A stretch of DNA of 52,157 nt from Polluticaenibacter yanchengensis (GTDB lineage: Bacteria > Bacteroidota > Bacteroidia > Chitinophagales > Chitinophagaceae). Where the stretch lies: the NCBI GenBank assembly GCA_027854065.1, contig JAQGEF010000027.1, positions 1-52,157 of the forward strand, written 5' to 3'. A model generated the notes under the pieces. The model ran no database searches and was not told the origin of the DNA. It saw nothing but the letters and a program-made list of their open reading frames with translations. Shown here one piece after another: positions 26,930 through 37,002 of the stretch (position 1 is the stretch's first letter; each line of letters begins with the position of its first letter). A program made the position numbers and the translations under genes.

Positions 26930-28585
26930 TTATTTAGCTGCTAATTTTTTTGCACCTGCAGGTACTACGGTTTTAATATCAACCAGGCTGTTTAAATAGT
27001 TTTCGATATTGCTGTAACCGTTTGCAGCGATTTTTCCTGAATCTTTCGGATCTTTTGGATTTAAACCGTTTTTAATTTCCCAGGCATCAGGAATACCATC
27101 ATTATCAGCATCCTTGTAAGGTGTGCCTTTATATTCCGGGTATCCTCCTACCTGGCTGATATCCGTGATGATACCTATTTTGTAAGAATCCAGTGGTAAA
27201 CGACGGTGCTCAAACTGTGTTTCAGGCGCTTTCACACCCGGTAATTCTTTTACTTTACCGGTCTTTGCTTCCTCTACCACACGTTTATCAACAGCATCAC
27301 GCACCGGTAATGTGGCACCAACATTCTGGAACACATAATCCCTGGCAGCAGTAGCGGTTAACAATGAAATTTCAGGAATCGGCAATGGCTTTTTCCAACG
27401 GATCTCGTCGGTCCATTTATCAGCATCAGGAAAAGTTTCCACCTGTACACCACCGGCCCAGTTATCCTTTGTAATCTTGTCGTTACCTTCCATAACATTG
27501 CCTTCTACATAAGCACGGCCATAATATTTACGTTCCAGCTTACTGCGGCCACTTTCCGGTTTTAAGATCCTGTTACCAACATTATTATTTGGTGTTGCCG
27601 GCCCTGGTTTAAAATAGTTGTTTACAATATTGTACATAGCTGTATAATCGCCACCATCTATAGAACGGTGTACCCAGTTATAGACTACATTATTAGCAAA
27701 ATTGAAGATACCATTCCAGCCGATAGATGGGTTACGTCCTGCATTGTTTGCCCAAAGATTGCGCATAAAAGTACAGTTTTCACCACCTAATGTACTACCG
27801 AAAGCATGGTTATAAGTATCTAAAGCTTCTGAGAAAATAGAGTTCTGAATAGTGATATTTACAGTTCCCAATTTAGTTTCCTGCTTACCGGTACTATCGT
27901 TAAACATGTGACGATACATGCTCATATTTTCATCTAATCCCCAACTTGCGGATACGTGGTCTATCATAATATTACCAACCGGGTTACCACCAATTGCGTC
28001 ATCACGGCGACCTACCCAGGTTTCTCCGCGACGGAAACGCATGTAGCGAACGATCACATCATGGGTATTGATCCAAACGGACTCACCAGCTACACAAACA
28101 CCATCTCCGGGTGCACTTTGGCCGGCAATGGTAATGTATGGCGCACGAATAATTAATGGTGTTTTTAAACGGATAATACCGGCCACATTGAAAACGATAG
28201 TGCGTGCACCACCCTGCTCACAAGCCCAGCGAAGACTGCCTTCGCCATCATCGTTGAGGTTTGTTACCACTATCACTTTGCCACCACGACCTCCAGCTGT
28301 ATAAGCGCCACCGCCTTCTGCACCCGGGAATGCTTTAATTTCAGCCTGAGGTAAATCGTAAGGGCGCGCTGCCCATGGAATATACGGTCGGCCGTTTTTG
28401 GCTTCCTCTTCAATAATTGGCAAGGCTTTTACCCAGGCTGCATGAGAAGCAGCTTCGAACGCATTGCTTAAAGAATCACTTACTCTTTTTACTTCGGGAG
28501 TAATCTTTGGATATTGTGCTAAAGCAGAGGTACAGATAAATGTAGAAGCAATAGCAATAGTCGTTTTTAAATTTAAAAACCTCAT
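26930..28585 (-). CDS. Pectate lyase family protein (PL1-type) with EF-hand-like C-terminus
   Basis: 551 aa. A signal peptide (to about ALAQ) leads into a right-handed beta-helix: 'AFPGAEGGGAYTAGGRGGKVIVVTNLNDDGEGSLRWAC' (shown in part) is characteristic of PL1, followed by 'ITIAGQSAPGDGVCV', 'VIVRYMRFRRGE', 'IMIDHVSASWGLDENMS'. The end has a Ca-binding motif, DADNDGIPDAWEIKNGLNP. It should cleave polygalacturonate by beta-elimination outside the cytoplasm. Last gene of the DUF3826-SusC-SusD-PL1 locus but behind its own terminator and leader, so it may be controlled separately. Confidence 0.9.
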   Translation of the reverse strand: MRFLNLKTTIAIASTFICTSALAQYPKITPEVKRVSDSLSNAFEAASHAAWVKALPIIEEEAKNGRPYIPWAARPYDLPQAEIKAFPGAEGGGAYTAGGRGGKVIVVTNLNDDGEGSLRWACEQGGARTIVFNVAGIIRLKTPLIIRAPYITIAGQSAPGDGVCVAGESVWINTHDVIVRYMRFRRGETWVGRRDDAIGGNPVGNIMIDHVSASWGLDENMSMYRHMFNDSTGKQETKLGTVNITIQNSIFSEALDTYNHAFGSTLGGENCTFMRNLWANNAGRNPSIGWNGIFNFANNVVYNWVHRSIDGGDYTAMYNIVNNYFKPGPATPNNNVGNRILKPESGRSKLERKYYGRAYVEGNVMEGNDKITKDNWAGGVQVETFPDADKWTDEIRWKKPLPIPEISLLTATAARDYVFQNVGATLPVRDAVDKRVVEEAKTGKVKELPGVKAPETQFEHRRLPLDSYKIGIITDISQVGGYPEYKGTPYKDADNDGIPDAWEIKNGLNPKDPKDSGKIAANGYSNIENYLNSLVDIKTVVPAGAKKLAAK

Positions 28586-28642
28586 TGAGTGTATTTTAAT
28601 GTATAAATATGGCTACGTAAAAATAGGCTATTTTAGTAGATG

Positions 28643-28693
28643 CAAAATTTGACGTCTAACATTAAACGTCAATTTAACACTTAATGTTAGACG
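28643..28693 (-). promoter_or_regulatory. Candidate promoter and inverted-repeat operator for the pectate lyase
   Basis: On minus, TTG and AAATTTTG are 19 nt apart (weak -7 match). A perfect 13-bp inverted repeat CGTCTAACATTAA/TTAATGTTAGACG spans the spacer and the DNA upstream. A second pairing, TTGACGT/ACGTCAA, uses one arm of it, so the two folds exclude each other. Confidence 0.5.
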
Positions 28694-28696
28694 ATT

Positions 28697-28731
28697 AAAA
28701 AAAGTGAAAGTTTACGGCTTTCACTTTTTTT
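28697..28731 (-). terminator. Terminator after susD-like gene
   Basis: 14-bp stem AAAAAAAGTGAAAG/CTTTCACTTTTTTT with a 7-nt loop, 17 nt past the SusD stop. Confidence 0.88.
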
Positions 28732-28748
28732 ATTTTTGATTTTACAAA

Positions 28749-30722
28749 TTAATCCTGGTATTCAAAAGTACCGGCAGCACCTGAAGCATCTTGCCATCCT
28801 TTAGTTTGAGTTAACCAGGAGTTGTTTGCCAATAAAGTTGCGGATAAACCAGACAAATAATAATTTGTTCTGAATAAAATAGTTACCGGCACATTATTAA
28901 CCCTATCCCATTCCTGATCTAACGGCGTCATAACAAACTTATTCCTGTAAAGTGTTTTCAATTTCGCAATTTCAGTTGCAAAAGTTGCGGTATTATCCGG
29001 ATCAATCAAAATTGCTCTGTCAGCAGCAGTCAATGGATTTGCGTTAGCAGCACCATAATCTTTACACTGCCAATAATAGCCTTTGCGGGAAGTACCATTA
29101 ATTGGTGTTAATCCTAATTTAGTAACAGAGTTACCGGAGTACTCATTATTATCATACAACATCCAGCGATGAATATCCCAGAAACGCTTTCCTTCGTAAG
29201 CTAATTCAACACGACGCTCATAAAGCACTGCTTCAATTGCCGCATATCTTGAACTGATAGTTCCCAGTCCATAGTTATTAGCAGCAGGAATACCTACGCG
29301 TGCACGAATTTTACCAATATACTCTACAGCTTTTGCAGTGTTTCCCGTGGCTGCATAAGCTTCAGCGATGTTTAATAACAACTCTGCATAACGGTATTCA
29401 AAGATATCTGTACCGGAGAAGGCAAATGCAGTACTATCTGCAGCTGGATTAGACATTTTACGAACTAATACCGGTGTATTTGACTGGTTATTTGCATAAT
29501 AAGTGGTAGTACCGGTTGCAGAAGCTCTCCAGCGATAGAACCAGGTAGACCTGTTATCGCTACCTTTCATAGGCCATTTAGCTCCTGAAAAAGCAAATGT
29601 TCTGTAAAAACGCGGATCTCTGTTCTCAAAGAAAAAAGTATCTACATAATTAGAAGCATTCGGGCGGCTGCCATCTGCTAACGGGAATAAATCTATCATT
29701 CCTTTTGGTGCAGCAATTCCTCCGCCACCTTTATAATCTGTCGGGCGTACAGAATTCTCCCAACTGTTGTTGTAACCTGCAGAAGATGTTTGGTTGGTTG
29801 ACAATAAGAAGACCATTAATGCTTCTTTATTGAAAGAGTTATCATTTCTGAATGTCATCTCAGCCCAGTCTTTAGCATTGGTACCAAACAAACCGTAACC
29901 TGCATTTGTTAAAGCAATTTCAGCTTCTAAACCTGCCTGTAAGGCTTTTTGCCATTTTTCGCTACCCGGATTATCCCAATCCTTATTATAAAGTGGGCTA
30001 GCTGCAGTTACTAAAACGCGGCTTTTCATTGCCAGGGCGCCAGCAGCAGTTACTCTGCCATAGTTTGTACCAGGCTCGCTCCATATCATTGGTAAGTTAG
30101 CGGCTGCAGAATCTAAATCCTTTACTATTTGTGCATAAACTTCTGAAGTTTTTGCTCTTGGCAAACGGATCGCTTCATCTACTGAGCTAGCATTCTCTAC
30201 TGTTGTTACAATAGGAACTCCACCATAAACACGTACGAGGTCAAAGTATTGTAAGGCTCTCAAAAAGAACATTTGTCCTTTAGAAGTTTTACGGAACGCT
30301 TCCGGTAAAGACTGGCCTACGCCATCAATTTTATTAATCAAAAAGGTACAGAAACGGATACGGGTATATGGATTATTCTGAACACTGGCGCTTACGTTGT
30401 TGCCATAGTAAGTGTCTGCTTCAGAAGCCAGCTGGATATTCTTGGTAGAATTGATGTAATCCCCAACAGTACCGCCAAATTCTTCAGTCATCCTGGAGCG
30501 TGTATCATTGTACAAACCCACTACCGACAGGGAAGGATTTCTGTAGTTAACAAAATAGTAGTTATATAACCTGTTGATATACCAGTTCGTTTGAACATCG
30601 TTTGTAAAAATGCTTTCATCATACTTATCATAACTCTTCATGTCTTGTAAGAATTTATCACTACAACCAGTAGTAGCTAATGAAGCAGATAAAGCCAATA
30701 TATATAATAGTTTCTTTTTCAT
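28749..30722 (-). CDS. RagB/SusD family nutrient-binding outer-membrane lipoprotein
   Basis: 657 aa from ATG 30722, which gives MKKKLLYILALSASLATTGC with a proper lipobox; a GTG/ATG-type start four codons earlier adds nothing. Landmarks are 'QMFFLRALQYFDLVRVYGGVPIV', 'ALAMKSRVLVTAASPLYN', and the C-terminal 'RYAELLLNIAEAYAATGNTAKAVEYIGKIRARVGIP ... YERRVELAYEGKRFWDIHRW' (in parts). It caps the SusC transporter 30 nt upstream in the transcript and binds glycans, presumably pectin oligosaccharides. Confidence 0.95.
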   Translation of the reverse strand: MKKKLLYILALSASLATTGCSDKFLQDMKSYDKYDESIFTNDVQTNWYINRLYNYYFVNYRNPSLSVVGLYNDTRSRMTEEFGGTVGDYINSTKNIQLASEADTYYGNNVSASVQNNPYTRIRFCTFLINKIDGVGQSLPEAFRKTSKGQMFFLRALQYFDLVRVYGGVPIVTTVENASSVDEAIRLPRAKTSEVYAQIVKDLDSAAANLPMIWSEPGTNYGRVTAAGALAMKSRVLVTAASPLYNKDWDNPGSEKWQKALQAGLEAEIALTNAGYGLFGTNAKDWAEMTFRNDNSFNKEALMVFLLSTNQTSSAGYNNSWENSVRPTDYKGGGGIAAPKGMIDLFPLADGSRPNASNYVDTFFFENRDPRFYRTFAFSGAKWPMKGSDNRSTWFYRWRASATGTTTYYANNQSNTPVLVRKMSNPAADSTAFAFSGTDIFEYRYAELLLNIAEAYAATGNTAKAVEYIGKIRARVGIPAANNYGLGTISSRYAAIEAVLYERRVELAYEGKRFWDIHRWMLYDNNEYSGNSVTKLGLTPINGTSRKGYYWQCKDYGAANANPLTAADRAILIDPDNTATFATEIAKLKTLYRNKFVMTPLDQEWDRVNNVPVTILFRTNYYLSGLSATLLANNSWLTQTKGWQDASGAAGTFEYQD

Positions 30723-30752
30723 ACAGAAAAACAAGGTAAATGAATAATTAAA

Positions 30753-33700
30753 TTAAAATCCCAGATTAACACCTAAAGCCCAAGTCCTTAAAGTAGGATA
30801 ACCTACCTGCGGCGCATCATACATGTTACGATACTTATTTGGATAAGGATTATAAAAGTCCCAAAGATTGAAGCCGGTTACAAATACTCTTGCATTCTCA
30901 ATTTTTAAAACTTGTGATGCTTTTTTAGGAATATTATATCCTATTGATAAACTTCTAACAAAACATCTGAAGTCTGGAAGCATAAAGTAATCAGACTTAT
31001 TTCCACCAAATGCGTCATAATATGCAAGGTTTGGATATTTGCCGTTCGGATTGGTTTCCGGATCAAACATATCTGTTAAATAAACCGGATGAGACCATAA
31101 ACTATGTGTACTGCTTGTACCTTGCTTAATGTAATCTAAGAAGTTACCACCACCCCAAGAAGTAGCAATCTGGGCACTTAAGGAAATTCCTTTCCATGAT
31201 GCAGACAAGTTAGTGCTAACACCGTATGTCCTGGATGACTTTCTTAATTTTACATAATCCTGGCTGGCTACAATCATTCCGTTTGGAGCTGCCACTTCAC
31301 CGGTTTTAGTATCCACCTGGCCGGCAACATCTTCATAAACCAACATACCTTTTCTTAAACCAGATTTGTCTGAAATATTCAGGAATCTTGGTGCTGCACC
31401 CGGAACACCTGAATTATTTGCCAGTTCTGTAAGATAATTCCAATAGTTATCGATATCAGCATCTGTACGTAACATACCATCGCCTTGTGAGGTACCTTTC
31501 CAGGTACGGAATCCCCAAACAGGCGCAATGGTTGATTGGCCGATTCTTGGTGTTCCATTCATCATTATAGATGGGTAGTCATAATTTTTTTCGATGTATT
31601 TCAATACTTTATTATCGCTGTAACCAAAGTTCATATTGACAGAGTAATTAAAATCCCTGATTCTGTCTTTCCAGGTTACTGAAATTTCAGAACCCCAATA
31701 TTTGATGGAAGAGTAGTTTTGCTCTGCAAAAGCACCACCAACAGAAATTGGAACATTGATAGCACCGGACATATCCGTCAACATATCAACAGATTTATTG
31801 ATATAGCCATCTAAAGTAACAGATAAGCGATTTCTCAGGAAAGACATGTCTAAACCAAGGTTACGCTGATAAGTTTTATCCCATTTAGCATCACGGTTTG
31901 GAGTAACACCCGGTGTAATACCAGTTGTATATAAACCACCGCTGGTTCCGAAGCCCATACCTTTATCTGTTTCTGCAGTGTATAACTGCATCCATTTCCA
32001 GGCATTGATGTTGTTGTTACCTGTCATACCGAAAGAGCCTCTCACTTTTAAGAAATCAACCCAGGCAACATTATTCTTAAACCAATCTTCATCAGATACT
32101 ACCCAACCTGCTGAAATACCAGGGAAGAAACCCCAATAGTTTTCAGGAGCGAATACAGTGGACGCATCCCAACGGAATACAAACTGTAACATATATTTGC
32201 TCTTATAATTATAACTTACCCTACCTAAATATGATAAATTACCACTTTCTGTTCTATAAGTTATCGTATTGCCTGAATTCAGAGTTCCTGCAGATACTGA
32301 TGTTCCGTTATATGCTCCCGGGATCGGGTTATCATAGATCTGGTATCTTCTTTCCCACTCTGCTGTACTTTTTTCAGTAGAAAACATTGCAGAAATATTG
32401 TGATCTGCTATTTTCTTATCATAAGTAACAAAGAAGTTGTATTGTTTGTTGGTACCGGTGGTGTTATCATAAGTTACCCTTGAGTTAGACCTGTTAAGAA
32501 CCGGTGCATCCCATCTTGTTGCGGAAGAGTAAATATGATTATCGGTTGTATTTGTTAATGCACGTGATAACGTTACAGGCATAAATATCTGCTCGGTATT
32601 GCCGGCGTTCTGACTTAAGCCATAGTTCGCTTTAACTGTTAATCCTTTTATAAACGGAACTTCATATTGCAGAGAGAAGTTCGCATTGTAATTGAAGTTT
32701 TTATTGGTTGTTTTTGAACCATTATTCAGTAACGCATAGTAGTTCCAGTTACTGATAGAGTTATTACCTGAAACGTTCCCCAATTTATTAGGACCTAATG
32801 GTGGAGAGACGTATTGATCAACGCCATTTATATTATAAATCCAAGGTACATACTTTGGCATGTGCAATAAAACGTTATAATCATTTTGCTCGCCACCGAT
32901 GGCATAAGAACCATCACTGAAGCTTACTTTGGTAAAAGACTTTTCGTTGAAAGTATTTGATGCACCTACTACTGCATTAAATTTTAAATTAGTAGAAAGC
33001 TTTACTTCCGATCCGGCCCTGAATGTCCACCTGTCAAAATCCTGTGCTCCTAAATTGGCACCTTGCTTAAAATAGGAACCACCTGTAAAGAATGTTGCTC
33101 TTTCAGTACCACCACTAACATCTATTGAATGTTGCATGTTATTGGCAGCTCTCCAATCATTCATTAACCAGTCATAGTTCAGGGAATCCATTGCATTTAG
33201 CTCAGAATCGGTGTAAAGGTTATTTACATTCCAACCTAAAGCCCTGCCAAACTTATTTGCGAATTCGCCATATTGCCTGGCATTCATTACCTTGCCATGG
33301 CTTACGGCATCATTTGTCTGGAATTTTCCGGTGTAGTTCACTTTTGGAGGACCAGCTTTTCCTCTTTTAGTTTTTACGATGATAGCACCCTGTGTTGCAC
33401 GGGAACCATAAATGGCAGCACTGGCATCTCTTAATACCGTGATGCTTTCTACTTCCGACATATCCAACTGGTTGAAACGGTCTAAAGTAGCTTTCCCTGT
33501 TTGAGGGTCTAATTGCATAACATCATCAATAATAACCAATGGCAATTCGCTAAAGTTGTCTTTACCTAATCCGAATTGCTGCCTGATATTTAAAGATGCC
33601 ATTGCACCCGGGCGCTGAGAACCACCACTTACATTAAGACCTGGCACTTGTCCTCTTAATCCTTCTGTAATAGAGGTTATTGGTAAATCTTCTATTTTCT

Positions 33701-34094
33701 TTAGGTCGATAACAGCAACAGAACCTGTTACTGTTTTGGCTCTTTGTGTACCATAACCTACCACAACAACATCATCTAAGTTTGAATTATCGCTTCTCAG
33801 AGAGATGGCAAAAGCGCTTTTTTCGGCTACTTTTACTTCCTGCTTTGTCATACCAACAAAACTGATGACTAATACATCAGTTTCTTTAGCGACATTGAGG
33901 CTGAATTCGCCCTTTTCATTGGTAATGGCAGATTGCTTGGAGCCTTTGATTGCAACTGTTGCGCCTTCTACAGGTTTGCCGGTTTCTTCGCTGATTACTT
34001 TACCGGTAACTGTTTTTTGGGCCAGCAACATCGTGCAATTGAATAAAACAGCAAAGCCCAGGGCTAATGCTTTTTTAGAGTGCAGCAGTTTCAT
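30753..34094 (-). CDS. SusC/RagA family TonB-linked outer-membrane transporter
   Basis: 1113 aa. Signal peptide to MLLAQ; CarboxypepD_reg domain (TVTGKVISEETGKPVEGAT); SusC signature VVVVGYGTQ; plug with 'LRGQVPGLNVSGGSQRPGA' and 'VESITVLRDASAAIYGSRA'; long beta barrel ending in RTWALGVNLGF. It imports oligosaccharides across the outer membrane with its SusD partner. Sequence is full length with no breaks. Follows the DUF3826 gene by 29 nt. Confidence 0.96.
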   Translation of the reverse strand: MKLLHSKKALALGFAVLFNCTMLLAQKTVTGKVISEETGKPVEGATVAIKGSKQSAITNEKGEFSLNVAKETDVLVISFVGMTKQEVKVAEKSAFAISLRSDNSNLDDVVVVGYGTQRAKTVTGSVAVIDLKKIEDLPITSITEGLRGQVPGLNVSGGSQRPGAMASLNIRQQFGLGKDNFSELPLVIIDDVMQLDPQTGKATLDRFNQLDMSEVESITVLRDASAAIYGSRATQGAIIVKTKRGKAGPPKVNYTGKFQTNDAVSHGKVMNARQYGEFANKFGRALGWNVNNLYTDSELNAMDSLNYDWLMNDWRAANNMQHSIDVSGGTERATFFTGGSYFKQGANLGAQDFDRWTFRAGSEVKLSTNLKFNAVVGASNTFNEKSFTKVSFSDGSYAIGGEQNDYNVLLHMPKYVPWIYNINGVDQYVSPPLGPNKLGNVSGNNSISNWNYYALLNNGSKTTNKNFNYNANFSLQYEVPFIKGLTVKANYGLSQNAGNTEQIFMPVTLSRALTNTTDNHIYSSATRWDAPVLNRSNSRVTYDNTTGTNKQYNFFVTYDKKIADHNISAMFSTEKSTAEWERRYQIYDNPIPGAYNGTSVSAGTLNSGNTITYRTESGNLSYLGRVSYNYKSKYMLQFVFRWDASTVFAPENYWGFFPGISAGWVVSDEDWFKNNVAWVDFLKVRGSFGMTGNNNINAWKWMQLYTAETDKGMGFGTSGGLYTTGITPGVTPNRDAKWDKTYQRNLGLDMSFLRNRLSVTLDGYINKSVDMLTDMSGAINVPISVGGAFAEQNYSSIKYWGSEISVTWKDRIRDFNYSVNMNFGYSDNKVLKYIEKNYDYPSIMMNGTPRIGQSTIAPVWGFRTWKGTSQGDGMLRTDADIDNYWNYLTELANNSGVPGAAPRFLNISDKSGLRKGMLVYEDVAGQVDTKTGEVAAPNGMIVASQDYVKLRKSSRTYGVSTNLSASWKGISLSAQIATSWGGGNFLDYIKQGTSSTHSLWSHPVYLTDMFDPETNPNGKYPNLAYYDAFGGNKSDYFMLPDFRCFVRSLSIGYNIPKKASQVLKIENARVFVTGFNLWDFYNPYPNKYRNMYDAPQVGYPTLRTWALGVNLGF

Positions 34095-34123
34095 AATGGC
34101 ATTTTTGGTTTAAAAAAATTTTA

Positions 34124-34789
34124 TTATTTCGTCTTTAATCGTTCCTCCCAGGCTTTGCGTTCTGCCTGAAGGTCATATCCTCTTTGAGATAAATAATTGT
34201 TGATGCGTCCTTTATATTTACCAAAGCGTTCATGCTTTTTGTTGGAAGATTCTTCATCCATGGCTAATTCCCTGGCTTCTATTAACCATTCCATAATTTG
34301 TTTTTGCTCGTCTGCTTTCAAACCCGGAATCATATCGTTATAAGCCTTATAAGTAACATTTAATACATTATAAGTAAGGCCGTTTTTAACACCTTCTACC
34401 TGCGTTGTAGTTAAATGCTTATTTAATTCTGCTATAAATTGTGTGTGAATTTTATCGATATCGGCTTTTGTGACTGTCTCAATATCCTTTTTAGTTGCTT
34501 CTGCTTTATCTTTTGCTAACCCTGTATTTGCTTTTAACGCTTTTAAATTGCTGTCACGCTTATTATAAATATCATTTAAGTTGGAGTAGTGCGCCGCTAT
34601 TAATTTACTTACCTCGTTATATACTGTCTGATTGGAAATGTTTAAGTCTGCAGCTATCTTGTACGCTCTGTTATAAACTACCTGCTGGTATTTTATGGCA
34701 GCGCTATCAATTTGGGCCGTAACATCTGAAGAAATAAAAGACACGATGACTGATAACAATAACAATCGTTTCATAAATAGTTTTTTCAT
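34124..34789 (-). CDS. DUF3826 domain-containing protein
   Basis: About 221 aa from ATG 34789 (a second ATG five codons later is also possible). Signal peptide to DVTAQ, then a helical protein with 'AYKIAADLNISNQTVYNEV', 'LMIAHY'-like segment at IAAHYSNLNDIY, and the family-typical end 'HERFGKYKGRINNYLSQRGYDL'. DUF3826 proteins are often encoded with pectin or hemicellulose enzymes; function unknown. First gene of the SusC-SusD unit. Confidence 0.72.
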   Translation of the reverse strand: MKKLFMKRLLLLSVIVSFISSDVTAQIDSAAIKYQQVVYNRAYKIAADLNISNQTVYNEVSKLIAAHYSNLNDIYNKRDSNLKALKANTGLAKDKAEATKKDIETVTKADIDKIHTQFIAELNKHLTTTQVEGVKNGLTYNVLNVTYKAYNDMIPGLKADEQKQIMEWLIEARELAMDEESSNKKHERFGKYKGRINNYLSQRGYDLQAERKAWEERLKTK

Positions 34790-34859
34790 ATGACCTAAAT
34801 GGTCTTTAAAATAAAGCAAATTCAGTCGGCAATTTAATAAGTGTAAAATGCACAATTAT

Positions 34860-35302
34860 TATTTTAAAGCCGTTTGTAAAATTATAAGCGATCGATGTCG
34901 TTTTAATGTATAGTTTAACTATACTAATGGACTATTTTACTTTTGTTATATTTTCTTTAACTTATAAAAATGTGCTGCTGTTTTAATAAAAAATGACTTT
35001 GGAATTTAAACCTCTTGCCTGTGTTGAAACTTTAATTCATTTTACCATTTGACATCATCACAGGCACTTATTTTTCTGAAAATACGGGCATGAAAAACAC
35101 ATATATACAGGCGAAATATATTGATATAAATTGCTGAATAAACCTACCATTGATGACGGGCTGCCGGATACGACGGGCCTGGTACAAGCGCAGCGCAGTA
35201 CCGAACGAAGTGAGCCCACAGTAGCCGGAACAAATGCTGCAATAAATACTGATGCTGAGAGCCCCAAAAAAACAGGAGGCTTTAAGAAAGGATTTAAAAC
35301 AG
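34860..35302. other. Spacer with degenerate repeat, no secure gene
   Basis: Between the pectin locus and glmM. A 61-codon plus-strand frame (35131-35316) exists, but around 35155-35222 its DNA (GGGCTGCCGGATACG ... GCGCAGCGCAGTACCG) resembles the GGGCTGCGG repeat family, and its reading (AQRSTERSEP) is the usual artefact of such GC-rich repeats. The rest is AT-rich and featureless. Confidence 0.4.
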
Positions 35303-35330
35303 GAAGGCAGCCTTAAAAAAAGCTGCCTTC
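35303..35330. terminator. Hairpin after glmM
   Basis: Stem GAAGGCAGC/GCTGCCTTC with an A-rich loop, 26 nt past the glmM stop. The T run lies in the loop on minus, so termination is plausible rather than certain. Confidence 0.6.
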
Positions 35331-35356
35331 TTATATAAATACTGATTTGTATGATA

Positions 35357-36736
35357 TTACATTAACTCTCCAATATCTTTCATTAAGCGTTGCGCAATGT
35401 TGTTGGCTTTGCCTTCGTAATCGCTTTCGCTGTAAATGCGGATGATGGGCTCTGTATTGCTGGTGCGTAAGTGTACCCAATCGTTATCGAACTCGATTTT
35501 TAAACCGTCTTCTGTATTGATGGGCATGTTTTTGTATTTACTTTTAATACCATCGAATATTTTATGAACATCGATATTGGCATCCAGCTCTATTTTGTTT
35601 TTGCTGATAAAATAATCCGGGTAAACTTTTCTTAATGAACTTACTTTTTTCTTTTGTTTAGCCAGGTGCGTTAAAAATAAAGCGATACCAATAAGCGCGT
35701 CGCGGCCATAATGGAAATCCGGTACAATAATGCCACCATTTCCTTCGCCACCAATAACGGCATTTTTTTCTTTCATTTTCTTCACCACGTTCACCTCGCC
35801 TACCGCACTTGGAAAATACTCTCCGCCATGCTGCAGCGTTAGCTCTTTTAAAGCTTTAGTGCTGCTCATATTGCTTACTGTATTGCCTTTGCGGTTGCTC
35901 AGGATATAGTCTGCTACCGCTACCAGCGTGTATTCTTCACCAAACATAGACCCGTCTTCTGCCAGGAAACAAAGCCTGTCCACATCAGGATCTACTACGA
36001 TACCCAGGTCGTAATTGTTTTTGGTAATTTCCGTGCTGATATCGCGCAGGTGCTGCGGCAGCGGCTCCGGATTGTGTGCAAAATCACCGGTTACTTCTGC
36101 ATTTAAAACCTTTACATTCTCTACACCTAACGCTTTTAACAATGCCGGTACATAAATAGCCCCGCTGCTGTTAATGGCATCTACCACTACTTTAAAGTTG
36201 GCAGCTTTTATGGCTTCCACATCTACCAGGTCGTAGTTTAAAATAGCATCTATATGTTTTTGCAGATAAGTGTCGTTCTCCGTGGTTTTGCCTAATTTAT
36301 CTACAGATACGAAATTAAAAGCATCCTGTTCTGCAATATCCAGTACTAATTTCCCTTCTTCGCCGCTGATAAATTCACCTTTATGGTTCAATAGTTTTAA
36401 AGCGTTCCATTCTTTTGGATTGTGACTGGCAGTAAGGATAATGCCACCGGCCGCTTTTTCTAACGGAACTGCTACTTCTACAGTTGGAGTAGTGGTTAAA
36501 CCAAGGTCTGTAACATTAATGCCTAAAGCATTTAACGTACTTACCACCAGGTCTCTCACCAATTGGCCACTGATGCGGCCATCGCGCCCTATAACAACCG
36601 TATTTCCATTATTTTGCTGTAAAACCCATGTGCCGTAAGCGGCGGTAAACTTTACAACATCAACGGGAGAAAGACCTTCGCCGGGCTTTCCGCCTATAGT
36701 TCCTCTAATACCTGAAATCGATTTTATAAGTGCCAT
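35357..36736 (-). CDS. glmM: Phosphoglucosamine mutase (phosphohexomutase family)
   Basis: 459 aa. Phosphoserine S104 in ILTASHNPKEWNALK, the Mg site DPDVDRLCF (around residue 240), the sugar loop GEGNGG (around 325) and the phosphate-binding RTSNTEPIIRIYSE near the C-terminus are intact. In Bacteroidota this clade is annotated as GlmM, making glucosamine-1-phosphate for peptidoglycan and LPS; a phosphomannomutase activity cannot be excluded from sequence alone. Monocistronic. Confidence 0.9.
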   Translation of the reverse strand: MALIKSISGIRGTIGGKPGEGLSPVDVVKFTAAYGTWVLQQNNGNTVVIGRDGRISGQLVRDLVVSTLNALGINVTDLGLTTTPTVEVAVPLEKAAGGIILTASHNPKEWNALKLLNHKGEFISGEEGKLVLDIAEQDAFNFVSVDKLGKTTENDTYLQKHIDAILNYDLVDVEAIKAANFKVVVDAINSSGAIYVPALLKALGVENVKVLNAEVTGDFAHNPEPLPQHLRDISTEITKNNYDLGIVVDPDVDRLCFLAEDGSMFGEEYTLVAVADYILSNRKGNTVSNMSSTKALKELTLQHGGEYFPSAVGEVNVVKKMKEKNAVIGGEGNGGIIVPDFHYGRDALIGIALFLTHLAKQKKKVSSLRKVYPDYFISKNKIELDANIDVHKIFDGIKSKYKNMPINTEDGLKIEFDNDWVHLRTSNTEPIIRIYSESDYEGKANNIAQRLMKDIGELM

Positions 36737-37002
36737 ATTAAACTAAAAATAGGATGCGAATATAAGCCGCTGATTACATTTTAAAAACTAAAAAATATAA
36801 ACATTCATATTTCATAACATATTAAAGCGGCTGATTAAGTGCTGCGAATATCAGGTTCAATTCTTTACGTTTAAAGTACGGCCCTTAAATAAAAATAAAG
36901 CGCAGAGCTAAAAAAATATAATAAATAGTACAATAATCTTCGCCTCAAAACATTATTTTACATTTGTGTTTTATAACTGAGATTTTCAATTACTAATATA
37001 TA

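Noticed and set aside
35131..35316. 61-aa plus-strand ORF
   Set aside because: Its sequence resembles GC-rich repeat DNA (AQRSTERSEP reading), it has no recognisable domain and no ribosome-binding context.
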